Source: Bacillota bacterium
Lineage (GTDB): Bacteria > Bacillota > Clostridia > Lachnospirales > Lachnospiraceae
Direction of reading: 5' to 3'
Length of the DNA: 7,898 nt
NCBI GenBank assembly: GCA_023437885.1
Contig: JAEZFH010000010.1
Location: 1 to 7,898 of the forward strand
Under the pieces are notes generated by a model. That model had not been told where the DNA came from and searched no databases. It saw only the letters and a program-made list of their open reading frames with translations. Numbering within the stretch: the stretch's first letter is position 1; the number at the start of each line of letters is the position of its first letter. This document shows positions 1 to 6,501 of this stretch, one piece after another. A program made the translations under genes and the position numbers.

Positions 1-137
1 AGCATGTACTTATTATATTTGTTTCTATTAATATAGTCAATAAATTATATTGCGGAAACTAAAATCATGTTCCTGTAATCGGGATAAACGACGCAAAAGT
101 GAAATAGATTCCCCGTTTATTGAAAACAATAAAAGTA

Positions 138-166
138 TTGAAACTAAAATAAATGTATGATAGGAT
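138..166 (+). promoter_or_regulatory. Putative sigma-A promoter of the DUF4190 gene
   Basis: TTGAAA (138-143, 5/6 to the -35 consensus) is followed after 17 bases by TAGGAT (161-166, 4/6 to the -10 consensus). A TG sits one base upstream of the -10 (158-159), as in extended -10 promoters. Transcription would begin near 173, giving a short leader before the start codon at 206. This is read by eye from consensus matches only. The rest of 1-205 is AT-rich and shows no gene; an 11-base direct repeat GAAACTAAAAT (55-65 and 140-150) has its second copy overlapping the -35. Confidence 0.5.
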
Positions 167-205
167 GATTTTAACAGAAATGAACAATAGCAAAGGGGAA
201 TAGAC

Positions 206-817
206 ATGGGAGATTATAACAATCCATACGAGAATAACAATAATCAATCCAATTCATCGGATCCGAAGCTGCCGGAGAATGGACAGCCACCGTATCATCA
301 GCAAGGAACCAATGAGCAGCAGAATGCTCCGAATCAGGACGGATACCAGCAGCTTGGACAAAATCCTTACCAAAATAATCAATACCAGAACCAGAATCAA
401 AATAATCCTTATCAGGGGAATCAATATCAGAATAACCAATATCAGAGTAACCAGAATCAGAACAATCCTTACCAGAACAACCAAAATCAAAATTATTCGT
501 ACCAGCAGAATGCTCCGGTACAGTATCAAAGCAACGGTATGGCAATTGGGTCTCTGGTCTGCGGTATTATCGGTCTTTTGCTCAGTTGCTGCTGGTACAT
601 TGGAATTCCATTGTCCATTGCAGGACTTGTATTGGGCATTCTGGTGTTAAAGAATAAAAAGGGCGGAAAAGGCATGGCGATTGCCGGTATTGTTTTAAGC
701 AGTATTACAATTATCATCGGTATCTTTGCTGCAATCATGCTTTTTGCATTTTCAACTAGTCCGGAGTTCAGTAATATATATGAAGAAATTTATAGCGAAT
801 TCCAATCAACATACTAA
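206..817 (+). CDS. DUF4190-type membrane protein with Asn/Gln/Tyr-rich N-terminal domain
   Basis: The 203-residue product has two parts. Residues 1-110 are a low-complexity, hydrophilic head dominated by Asn, Gln, Tyr and Pro, with NPYQ recurring at 53, 67 and 87. Residues 112-182 are a hydrophobic core of about three membrane segments (112-128, 132-148, 157-182), with a double Cys at 128-129, a Lys/Gly-rich turn (149-156) and the phrase GMAIAGIVLSSI. That pattern matches the DUF4190 family, small bacterial membrane proteins of unknown function that often carry Pro/Gln/Tyr-rich cytoplasmic heads. The tail (183-203) is polar and acidic. The start is fixed by AAGGGGAA at 193-200, five bases before ATG. 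The head is probably cytoplasmic and disordered (inference). No enzymatic motif is visible. DUF4190 membership is judged from the core pattern alone. Confidence 0.85.
   Translation: MGDYNNPYENNNNQSNSSDPKLPENGQPPYHQQGTNEQQNAPNQDGYQQLGQNPYQNNQYQNQNQNNPYQGNQYQNNQYQSNQNQNNPYQNNQNQNYSYQQNAPVQYQSNGMAIGSLVCGIIGLLLSCCWYIGIPLSIAGLVLGILVLKNKKGGKGMAIAGIVLSSITIIIGIFAAIMLFAFSTSPEFSNIYEEIYSEFQSTY
356..500 (+). repeat. Degenerate Asn/Gln codon repeat inside the DUF4190 gene
   Basis: This in-frame stretch encodes residues of about 51-98 and is built almost wholly from CAG/CAA and AAT/AAC codons with TAC/TAT and CCT. Repeat blocks start with the peptide NPYQ, encoded at 362, 404 and 464, followed by NQYQ/NQNQ variants. 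Synonymous codons differ between blocks (for example CCTTACCAA, CCTTATCAG, CCTTACCAG), so the amino-acid pattern is better kept than the DNA. Confidence 0.8.
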
Positions 818-863
818 GAAGCAGGAGCCTCAGAGGATATGCTTCGAAGGAGTACAGAGGTAA

Positions 864-1112
864 TTGGAGGGACAGTACACTTCCCATGATACATCGCAGG
901 AAGACAAATCCTTGATCCTGGGCAGCCAAATTGCATGTCTGATATTGGCTGTATTCAATGGCATAGGCGAAGCGCTTTATTCGTATATGTCATTAGCAGG
1001 AGAGGAGATGGATGCCGGCTTTGAAGCGGGGAGCTGTGCTGTCTTTTTATTATGGCGCAAGAGGCGGATAGAAGTTACGGGCAATGAAATAAACAATCAA
1101 AAGGGAGATTAG
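864..1112 (+). CDS. Uncertain small membrane ORF, possibly a remnant
   Basis: The frame is open for 82 codons from a TTG at 864. GAAGGAG (846-852) lies 11 bases upstream and AGAGG (856-860) only three, so the start is not convincing. The peptide has one good hydrophobic stretch (about residues 18-45, beginning ILGSQIACLILAVFNGIGEAL) and a weaker one before a basic WRKRR motif, then a polar tail. I recognise no family. It lies 46 bases after the DUF4190 stop, on the same strand, and its last 63 bases overlap the 3' end of the convergent DUF2752 gene. It could be a small real gene, a decayed relative of its upstream neighbour, or chance. Codon choice is not obviously abnormal. Confidence 0.35.
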   Translation: MEGQYTSHDTSQEDKSLILGSQIACLILAVFNGIGEALYSYMSLAGEEMDAGFEAGSCAVFLLWRKRRIEVTGNEINNQKGD

Positions 1113-1442
1113 TACAAGATAAAAGCCTAATTTGCGGGGGAGAAGCCGGATATGCCGCCCGAAGCTAAAGGAAGCAAATTCAATATAGGCGATAGCTGCA
1201 AGGAAAAGCAGAAGTGGAGGTACAATATTGTAATGTAGGGAAGCCATAAGCTCACCACGCAGGAGGGCAGTCGTGCTTCTGGTATTTCCGCAGGCCGGAC
1301 ACAGGAGATGAAGCCGGCTGTATAATAAGCAGGCAGGAAAATACGGAACAATTCCCAGCAGCAGGTTCTTCATTAAGAATAGAAGAAGTCCGGCAACGGG
1401 CAGCAAAAGAGTGATAATTTGGTTACGTGTTTTATGATTCAT
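1050..1442 (-). CDS. DUF2752 family membrane protein
   Basis: The 130-residue product carries the DUF2752 signature CPACGNTRS at 48-56, followed by LLRGELMASLHYN (60-72). Three hydrophobic segments are visible (about 8-31, 73-90 and 105-122), and it ends RNFYPPLAP. Family members are small integral membrane proteins of unknown function; the paired cysteines suggest metal binding or a redox role, but this is unproven. I chose the ATG at 1442 because AAGGGAG lies about five bases upstream of it. A longer in-frame ATG at 1487 would add 15 residues but has no ribosome binding site. The gene converges on the DUF4190 gene and diverges from the yitJ-like gene. Its promoter is not clear; one -10 candidate lies in the inverted repeat at 1528-1553. 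Confidence 0.88.
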   Translation of the reverse strand: MNHKTRNQIITLLLPVAGLLLFLMKNLLLGIVPYFPACLLYSRLHLLCPACGNTRSTTALLRGELMASLHYNIVPPLLLFLAAIAYIEFASFSFGRHIRLLPRKLGFYLVLISLLIVYFIARNFYPPLAP

Positions 1443-1447
1443 AGGAT

Positions 1448-1454
1448 CTCCCTT
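1448..1454 (-). promoter_or_regulatory. Ribosome binding site fixing the DUF2752 start
   Basis: Reading the minus strand, AAGGGAG stands five bases before the ATG at 1442. The alternative in-frame ATG at 1487 has only AT-rich sequence with no purine tract ahead of it. Confidence 0.75.
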
Positions 1455-1527
1455 GATGGATAGTTCTATTTGATCTGCTATGCACATTTATATGTATGCA
1501 TCTATATGAGGTCATAAATGGCATACC

Positions 1528-1553
1528 GTTATAATGTCTAACGACATTATAAC
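1528..1553. promoter_or_regulatory. Perfect inverted repeat, probable operator in the divergent intergenic region
   Basis: GTTATAATGTC (1528-1538) is repeated as its exact reverse complement GACATTATAAC (1543-1553) around the spacer TAAC. Each arm contains a perfect TATAAT -10 hexamer reading outward on its own strand (1530-1535 on plus, 1546-1551 on minus). I find no good -35 at 16-18 bases for either. The length and symmetry suit a dimeric repressor site, for example of the TetR type. Its place between divergent genes suggests it could control one or both. No such regulator is encoded next to it. Confidence 0.5.
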
Positions 1554-1617
1554 ACATTCCCCCGGGTAGGAAAAGCAGGGGGACGCAAAACGAAAGGAAA
1601 AAACCTGTTTAAAATAC

Positions 1618-1646
1618 TTGAGCCGGAGGAAATAATGATTTATAAT
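1618..1646 (+). promoter_or_regulatory. Putative promoter of the yitJ-like gene
   Basis: TTGAGC (1618-1623, 4/6) and TATAAT (1641-1646, 6/6) are separated by exactly 17 bases. Transcription would begin near 1653, leaving a leader of about 70 bases before the ATG at 1722, too short for an S-box or cobalamin riboswitch. The same bases also contain GGAGG (1625-1629) followed by a five-codon frame at 1635-1652 (peptide MIYNR). That frame would be translated only if transcription began further upstream. Confidence 0.45.
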
Positions 1647-1701
1647 AGGTAAAAATTAAACTTCAGCATGATAAAGCATAAAATTCTATGTGGGAAGTTA
1701 C

Positions 1702-1713
1702 AGAGGAAGGAAG
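1702..1713 (+). promoter_or_regulatory. Ribosome binding site deciding the start of the yitJ-like gene
   Basis: The purine-rich AGAGGAAGGAAG lies 8-12 bases before the ATG at 1722. The upstream in-frame ATG at 1668 follows an AT-rich stretch with no Shine-Dalgarno match, and it would add 18 residues that look unlike the family's usual N-terminus. Confidence 0.65.
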
Positions 1714-1721
1714 CAGATGGA

Positions 1722-3521
1722 ATGAATTTATCAGAGTATTTGAAGGAGCAGCGGGTCTTTCCGGACGGTTCCATGGGCACCTACTATTGCAGCATCGTAA
1801 ATCAGTCCAATGCAATATCGGAATATGCCAATCTGGAAGCTCCGGATATTATCAGGAACATTCACATGGACTATATCAGGGCAGGTGCCCAGCTTCTTCG
1901 AACGAATACCTTTGCAGCCAGCAGGGCAATGCTCCGCTGCGGCCGGGAGGAGCAGATAAAATTAGTCAGGGCGGCTTGCCGGATTGCGAAGGAGGCAGTT
2001 GCTGCACTGCAGGAAGAGAATAAAGAAGCTAATCCGGTTTGGATTCTGGGAGATATCGGTCCAATCCCAGAGGATGCGCAGACGCAGGAGGAAGAAATCC
2101 TGGAGGAGTATCAATTGCTTTGTGATTTGTTTCTGGAGGAAGGAATGGACGGAATCCATTTTGAGACCTTCTCCCATACCGGCTATATCGAGAAACTGGT
2201 TCCTTATATCAAAAGCAGGCAGGAGAACGGCTTTATTCTTGCCACCTTCTCCGTGAATAAAAACGGATACAGTTCCTCCGGCATCAGTGCTGTCCGCTTG
2301 CTGGACAAAGCAAGCCGAATTGCCGGTCTGGACGCCAGCGGCCTAAATTGCGGTGTGGGTTCGGGTCATATGCAGCAGCTCCTGAAGAAGCTGCGCCTGC
2401 CGGAACAGGGATGCTTTTATGCAGCACCGAATGCGGGATATCCGGAACAGCTTCAAAATCGAATGGTATTCATGGACAATGCAAAATATTTCGCTCATAA
2501 TATGCGGCGTATTGCTGATCTGGGTGTTGCCATTACCGGCGGCTGCTGCGGAACAACCCCGGAGTACATTGCACTTTTGGTAAAGGAGCTTGAGGATACG
2601 AAGTATTCCCCGCCCCTTCATACAAAGACAAACTTACCGGAGAAGCCGGCATATCCGGTAAAGGAAAACGAATTCTATCAGCTTTTGGAAAACGGGAAAA
2701 AGGTTATCGCCGTGGAATTGGACCCTCCCTATGATTCTAATATAGACCAGGTCATGGAATGTGCTCACAAGCTTAAGGCAAGCGGTGCGGACATAATCAC
2801 CTTCGCAGACTCACCGATGGGAAGAAGCAGAGTGGATTCCATTCTTATGGGAGTTAAAATAGCGGAAGAGACAGGCCTGCGGGTGATGCCTCATGTGTGC
2901 TGCCGGGACCGGAATATGATATCCATGCGGTCCACGCTTTTGGGAGCCTATGTCCATGGGCTTCGTAATCTGCTGCTTGTGACGGGAGACCCGGTGCCCG
3001 GAGAAAGCAGAGTATCCACTACTGCTGTGTTTGACTATAATTCAATCCAGTTGATGGACTATGTGAAGGAAATGAACGAGGAGCATTTCCCGGGCGAACC
3101 CATCTGCTTCGGGGGTGCCTTAAACCATGGCAGGGGCCGGATCGACAAGGTGGTAGAGCGAATGCGGCGCAAGATAGAGGCTGGAGCAAAATTCTTCCTT
3201 ACTCAGCCGATTTATTCCGAGGAGGATGTAGAACGGATTCGCTGCATTAAAGAACAGGTGGATACCAAAATTTTATGCGGTGTCATGCCTCTGGTCAGCT
3301 ATCGCAATGCCTGCTTTATCAAGAATGAGATGGGGCAGATTAATGTTCCGGAAGAGATAATCAGCCGATACCGGCCGGATATGTCCAGAGAAGAGGCAGA
3401 AGAGGTAGGAGCGGAGATTGCCAGGGAGGTAATCACTATGCTGGAGCCGGTGGCAGACGGTTATTATATTATGCTGCCATTTAACAGGGTCAGCCTGATG
3501 GAGAAGATATTCTGCGGATAA
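1722..3521 (+). CDS. yitJ: Bifunctional homocysteine S-methyltransferase / methylenetetrahydrofolate reductase (YitJ-like)
   Basis: The product has 599 residues with the ATG at 1722, close to the roughly 610 of Bacillus YitJ. Residues of about 1-290 form a homocysteine S-methyltransferase barrel. Its three zinc-binding cysteines are in place: C210 in GLNCGVG, and C275 and C276 in GGCCGTTPEY. After a short linker, residues of about 325-590 are the MTHFR barrel. It has E332 in AVELDPP (the position of the catalytic Glu of E. coli MetF), the flavin/folate-binding phrase LLVTGDPVPGES, TQPIYSEEDVERI, GVMPLVSYRNA and a terminal LPFNRVSLMEKI. It should reduce 5,10-methylene-THF to 5-methyl-THF in the cytosol. 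The methyl donor of the N-terminal half is not certain; S-methylmethionine and methyl-THF are both conceivable. It lies 296 bases upstream of metH on the same strand with no clear terminator between, so read-through is possible. No riboswitch is visible upstream. Confidence 0.93.
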   Translation: MNLSEYLKEQRVFPDGSMGTYYCSIVNQSNAISEYANLEAPDIIRNIHMDYIRAGAQLLRTNTFAASRAMLRCGREEQIKLVRAACRIAKEAVAALQEENKEANPVWILGDIGPIPEDAQTQEEEILEEYQLLCDLFLEEGMDGIHFETFSHTGYIEKLVPYIKSRQENGFILATFSVNKNGYSSSGISAVRLLDKASRIAGLDASGLNCGVGSGHMQQLLKKLRLPEQGCFYAAPNAGYPEQLQNRMVFMDNAKYFAHNMRRIADLGVAITGGCCGTTPEYIALLVKELEDTKYSPPLHTKTNLPEKPAYPVKENEFYQLLENGKKVIAVELDPPYDSNIDQVMECAHKLKASGADIITFADSPMGRSRVDSILMGVKIAEETGLRVMPHVCCRDRNMISMRSTLLGAYVHGLRNLLLVTGDPVPGESRVSTTAVFDYNSIQLMDYVKEMNEEHFPGEPICFGGALNHGRGRIDKVVERMRRKIEAGAKFFLTQPIYSEEDVERIRCIKEQVDTKILCGVMPLVSYRNACFIKNEMGQINVPEEIISRYRPDMSREEAEEVGAEIAREVITMLEPVADGYYIMLPFNRVSLMEKIFCG

Positions 3522-3529
3522 AAAATGAT

Positions 3530-3793
3530 ATCGGCAGGTAGGATAGCGTCATAACGGGGGTTGTATTGAAGTAAAAGGACGAATATTGATTTAATGGCAG
3601 CTCTGGCAAGTAGTATAGACGAAAGTTTGATAAACAGTATTGACGAAAGCTTTGGCAAACAGCATTGACAAGAACTCTGATAAGCAAAAATTGACACGAG
3701 CTTTGACAAACCGTATTTGGCAAGCAATATTTATGGAATTTGACAGGAAGTATTGGCAAGCAGTATTGATAAAAACTCATTGATAAGCAGGAT
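3530..3793 (+). repeat. Degenerate tandem repeat filling the metH upstream region
   Basis: Nearly the whole gap between the two methionine genes consists of imperfect copies of a 24-26-base unit of the form TGRYAARYAGTATTGACGAAAGCT. Clear copies begin at 3604, 3628, 3653 and 3678. Half-length or altered copies begin at 3704, 3718, 3741, 3754 and 3781. Each unit itself splits into two similar halves of about 12-13 bases. The stretch at 3533-3600 is a more eroded version. Four exact TTGACA hexamers occur at 3665, 3691, 3703 and 3740, spaced 26, 12 and 37 bases apart, that is near multiples of 12. No convincing -10 box stands at the right distance from any of them, so I do not call a metH promoter. 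Neither strand shows a credible gene. Confidence 0.75.
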
Positions 3794-3817
3794 CATTACG
3801 GAAAGGTTAGGATAACT

Positions 3818-6325
3818 ATGACAAGACAGGAGTTTACCAAGTTAACGGAAACGAAAATAGCCATTGTCGACGGCGCAACCGGCAGCAATCTGCAGAAGCG
3901 GGGGATGCCGGTCGGTGTGAGCCCGGAGGTATGGATGCTGGAGAATCCTCAGATTGTGATCGAGCTCCAGAGAGAATTCCTGGAGGCAGGCTCTGATATT
4001 ATATTTGCACCAACCTTTACGGCAAACCGGATTAAGCTGGGGGAATACGGTCTGGCTGGTCGGATTGATGAGATCAACCGGGAGTTGGTCGAGTTGTCGA
4101 AGAAGGCGGTGGAGGAGTACCGCAGGAATACCGGAAGTACTCGCAAGATCTACATTGCTGCGGATATTACCATGACAGGCGAGCAGGTATATCCGGTGGG
4201 GAAGCTGCCTTTTGAGGAGCTGGTGGAGGTATACAAGGAACAGCTGGGGTATCTCATCCCTGCAGGGGTGGATCTTGTGGTGGTAGAGACCATGATGAGT
4301 CTTCAGGAATGCAGAGCGGCACTTCTAGCAGTGAAGGAGATGTGTGATCTGCCGGTCATTGTCTCCCTGACCTTCAATGAGAATCAGAGAACGCTTTACG
4401 GTACAGATCCCAAGACCGCAGTGATCGTTCTGCAGAGCATGGGAGCGGATGCCGTCGGTATCAATTGCTCAACCGGACCGGATAAAATGCTGGGCATCGT
4501 GTGCGAAATGAAGAAATATGCCCACGTTCCTATTATGGTAAAGCCCAATGCAGGCATACCGAAGCTTGTGGATGGGGAAACCCATTTTCCGATGGAGGCG
4601 GAGGAATTCGCCGGACAGATGGAAGTATTAATGGATGCCGGAGCAAATATTGTAGGCGGCTGCTGCGGAACCACACCCCGGCATATGAAGCTGCTGGCAG
4701 AGAGGGCGCAGGGTAAACCGGTGCAGTGCCCGAAGCAGGAACATATCCGGGCGTTGACAACAGAGCAGAATACGGTAGAAATCCCTCTTGACGGTCCCTT
4801 CCTGATTGTCGGTGAGAGAATTAATCCAACCGGCAAAAAGGCACTTCAGGCAGAGCTTCGGGAAGGAAAGCTGGATATTGTCTCTCAGATGGCTTCTGAG
4901 CAGGCAGAGCTTGGGGCGGCCATCCTTGATGTTAATGTCGGTATGAACGGCATCGATGAACAGGAGATGATGCTCCAGGTGATGCAGGAGGCTCTGAACA
5001 GCGCAAAGCTTCCTGTAAGCATCGATTCCAGCCATGTGAAGGTAATCGAGGCAGCCTTGCGCATTTATCCCGGCAGAGCCTTAATCAATTCGATTTCCCT
5101 GGAGAAGGAGAAGTTTGAGAAATTAATTCCGCTTGCCAAAAAATACGGTGCGATGTTCATTCTACTGCCGCTCTCGGATCGGGGCTTGCCAAAGGATATA
5201 GAAGAAAAACGCAGAATTATACAGACGGTTCTGGAACGGGCGTATGAGCTTGGCTTATCCAAGGAAGATATTATTGTGGACGGACTGGTTACAACAGTCG
5301 GTGCGAATAAGAATGCGGCTGTTGAGACACTGGAGACGATTCGTTACTGCAAGGAGGAGCTGGGCGTAGCTACCATAGTGGGGTTATCCAATATATCCTT
5401 CGGCTTACCGGAACGTCAATTCATTAACAGTACCTTTTTGGCTTTCGCAATACAGGCCGGTTTAACAATGGCGATTGCGAATCCGTCCCAGGACCTGCTG
5501 GTCAATACCTCACTTGCAGCAGATTTATTGCGTGCGGTGGAGGATGCCCCCCAGCGTTATATTGACAGAGCCGCAGCCCGCCCGGCTACAATTGTTGCAG
5601 GGACAGGCAGCTTTGGACGGGAAGGGGATAAGGCGGGAGCGGAATCCTTGGGTAAGGAAACAGCGGCTGAAGCAGATCACAGGCAGGCGATCTTCCAGGC
5701 AGTTGTCAAAGGGAATAAAAAAAATATCCTTGCTCTGGTTGAGCAGGAGCTGGCATTCTCCGTTCCGGAGCAGCTGATAGAGGAAATTTTAATTCCAGCC
5801 ATTAACGAGGTAGGCAACCGGTATGATAAGCAGATCTATTTTCTTCCCCAGCTGATTGCCGGTGCAGAAGCAATGAAGCTTGCCATCGACTATCTGGAGC
5901 CGAAGCTGAAGAGGGATCAGAGCGAAGGAGCCAAGGGAACGATCGTAATTGCCACGGTATCCGGCGATATTCATGATATCGGCAAGAACCTGGTAGCCTT
6001 GATGCTTAAGAATTACGGTTTCCGTGTGATTGACCTGGGCAAGGATGTGAAGACGGAGAAAATTATCCGGACCGCGAAGGAAGAGAAGGCGGATATCATT
6101 GCATTGTCGGCTTTGATGACGACAACAATGGTTGAGATGAAGCGGGTGGTGGAGCAGGTGAAGGAGCAGGGACTGACTTCCAAGGTAATTATCGGGGGTG
6201 CCGTGATTACCGACAGCTATGCACAGGAGATAGGTGCGGACGGATATTCCGAGGATGCACAGTCGGCGGTAGTTCTGGTAAAAAAACTGCTGGATAGATA
6301 TACATTCCATACTTCCGGGATTTAA
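3818..6325 (+). CDS. metH: Cobalamin-dependent methionine synthase, lacking the reactivation domain
   Basis: The 835-residue product transfers a methyl group from 5-methyl-THF to homocysteine through cobalamin. Domains in order: homocysteine methyltransferase barrel (about 1-300) with zinc cysteines C217 (GINCSTG), C282 and C283 (GGCCGTTPRH); pterin-binding barrel (about 326-570) with GERINPTG at 332-339, SIDSS around D403 and GLSNISFGLP around N525; helical B12 cap (about 630-700, with NRYDKQIYFLPQLIAGAEAM); and the B12 Rossmann domain (about 705-830) with the base-off motif DIHDIG at 717-722, H719 being the cobalt ligand. It stops there. E. coli MetH has about 1,230 residues because it continues into an AdoMet-binding activation domain, which is absent here, as in many Clostridia and Thermotoga. 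A separate reactivation protein is expected elsewhere. The ATG is preceded by AGGA (3809-3812) at five bases, a modest site. Confidence 0.95.
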   Translation: MTRQEFTKLTETKIAIVDGATGSNLQKRGMPVGVSPEVWMLENPQIVIELQREFLEAGSDIIFAPTFTANRIKLGEYGLAGRIDEINRELVELSKKAVEEYRRNTGSTRKIYIAADITMTGEQVYPVGKLPFEELVEVYKEQLGYLIPAGVDLVVVETMMSLQECRAALLAVKEMCDLPVIVSLTFNENQRTLYGTDPKTAVIVLQSMGADAVGINCSTGPDKMLGIVCEMKKYAHVPIMVKPNAGIPKLVDGETHFPMEAEEFAGQMEVLMDAGANIVGGCCGTTPRHMKLLAERAQGKPVQCPKQEHIRALTTEQNTVEIPLDGPFLIVGERINPTGKKALQAELREGKLDIVSQMASEQAELGAAILDVNVGMNGIDEQEMMLQVMQEALNSAKLPVSIDSSHVKVIEAALRIYPGRALINSISLEKEKFEKLIPLAKKYGAMFILLPLSDRGLPKDIEEKRRIIQTVLERAYELGLSKEDIIVDGLVTTVGANKNAAVETLETIRYCKEELGVATIVGLSNISFGLPERQFINSTFLAFAIQAGLTMAIANPSQDLLVNTSLAADLLRAVEDAPQRYIDRAAARPATIVAGTGSFGREGDKAGAESLGKETAAEADHRQAIFQAVVKGNKKNILALVEQELAFSVPEQLIEEILIPAINEVGNRYDKQIYFLPQLIAGAEAMKLAIDYLEPKLKRDQSEGAKGTIVIATVSGDIHDIGKNLVALMLKNYGFRVIDLGKDVKTEKIIRTAKEEKADIIALSALMTTTMVEMKRVVEQVKEQGLTSKVIIGGAVITDSYAQEIGADGYSEDAQSAVVLVKKLLDRYTFHTSGI

Positions 6326-6438
6326 ATACTCGGCACCAGTGAGAATAAAATGAAAATCTCAGGTCACAATTGGTTTGCGATTAAGCTCGGCAAGACAATG
6401 CATTATCAATAAATTTTACGACGAGCATAAAAAGATGT

Positions 6439-6501
6439 AATTAACGAATGTCAATAATAATTTATCGTTTTTCGATAAATTATTATTGACATTCGTTAAT
6501 T
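6439..6501. repeat. Perfect 29-bp-arm palindrome with TTTTT centre
   Basis: The left arm (6439-6467) and right arm (6473-6501) are exact reverse complements over all 29 bases, around a five-T centre (6468-6472). A T/G wobble and a G/C pair would extend the stem by two (6437-6438 with 6502-6503). The arms are AT-rich and each contains the hexamer TTGACA reading outward (6486-6491 on plus, 6449-6454 on minus). The sequence after the right arm, GCTGTGATAT, has no T-tract, so it does not look like a standard terminator for metH. A large operator or a promoter-associated cruciform is more likely. The rest of the metH-to-DUF2975 gap (6326-6438) shows nothing I can name apart from a weak 5-bp hairpin (TGAGA 6340-6344, TCTCA 6357-6361). 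Confidence 0.9.

Noticed and set aside
81..120. ATAAACG (84-90) and CGTTTAT (114-120) around ACGCAAAAG, possible riboswitch or terminator
   Set aside because: Only seven pairs around a 23-base loop, no T-tract and no further consensus elements.
254..529. Long antisense frame rich in Ile, Leu and Val opposite the DUF4190 head
   Set aside because: It is the mirror of the Asn/Gln/Tyr codon repeat: reverse complements of AAT, CAG and TAC codons give hydrophobic codons. No ribosome binding site or family pattern.
864..880. GGAGGGACAG, reminiscent of the S-box GAGGGAC segment
   Set aside because: No GATGAAGCC or other S-box parts nearby and no methionine gene downstream on that strand.
1554..1620. 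GC stem (TCCCCC 1558-1563, GGGGGA 1578-1583) followed by GACGCAAAAC, resembling part of a c-di-GMP-I riboswitch
   Set aside because: The upstream GGGCAAACC strand, the tetraloop helix and the downstream receptor helix are missing, so the match is only a short fragment.
1668..1721. Upstream ATG adding 18 residues to the yitJ-like protein
   Set aside because: No ribosome binding site ahead of it, while the ATG at 1722 has a purine tract at suitable spacing and gives a family-typical N-terminus.
3594..3668. Plus-strand 24-codon frame with a repeated SIDES peptide, possible leader peptide
   Set aside because: The nearest GGA lies 14 bases before the ATG, there are no regulatory Met codon runs, and the peptide repeat follows from the DNA repeat.
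3490..3780. Minus-strand repetitive frame (Tyr-Cys-Leu-Pro repeats) in the metH leader
   Set aside because: The repetition reflects the DNA tandem repeat, not a protein family, and the frame runs into the 3' end of the yitJ-like gene.
6439..6501. The large palindrome as the metH Rho-independent terminator
   Set aside because: AT-rich stem, 113 bases after the stop, and followed by GCTGTGATAT rather than a T-tract. The overlapping promoter explains it better.
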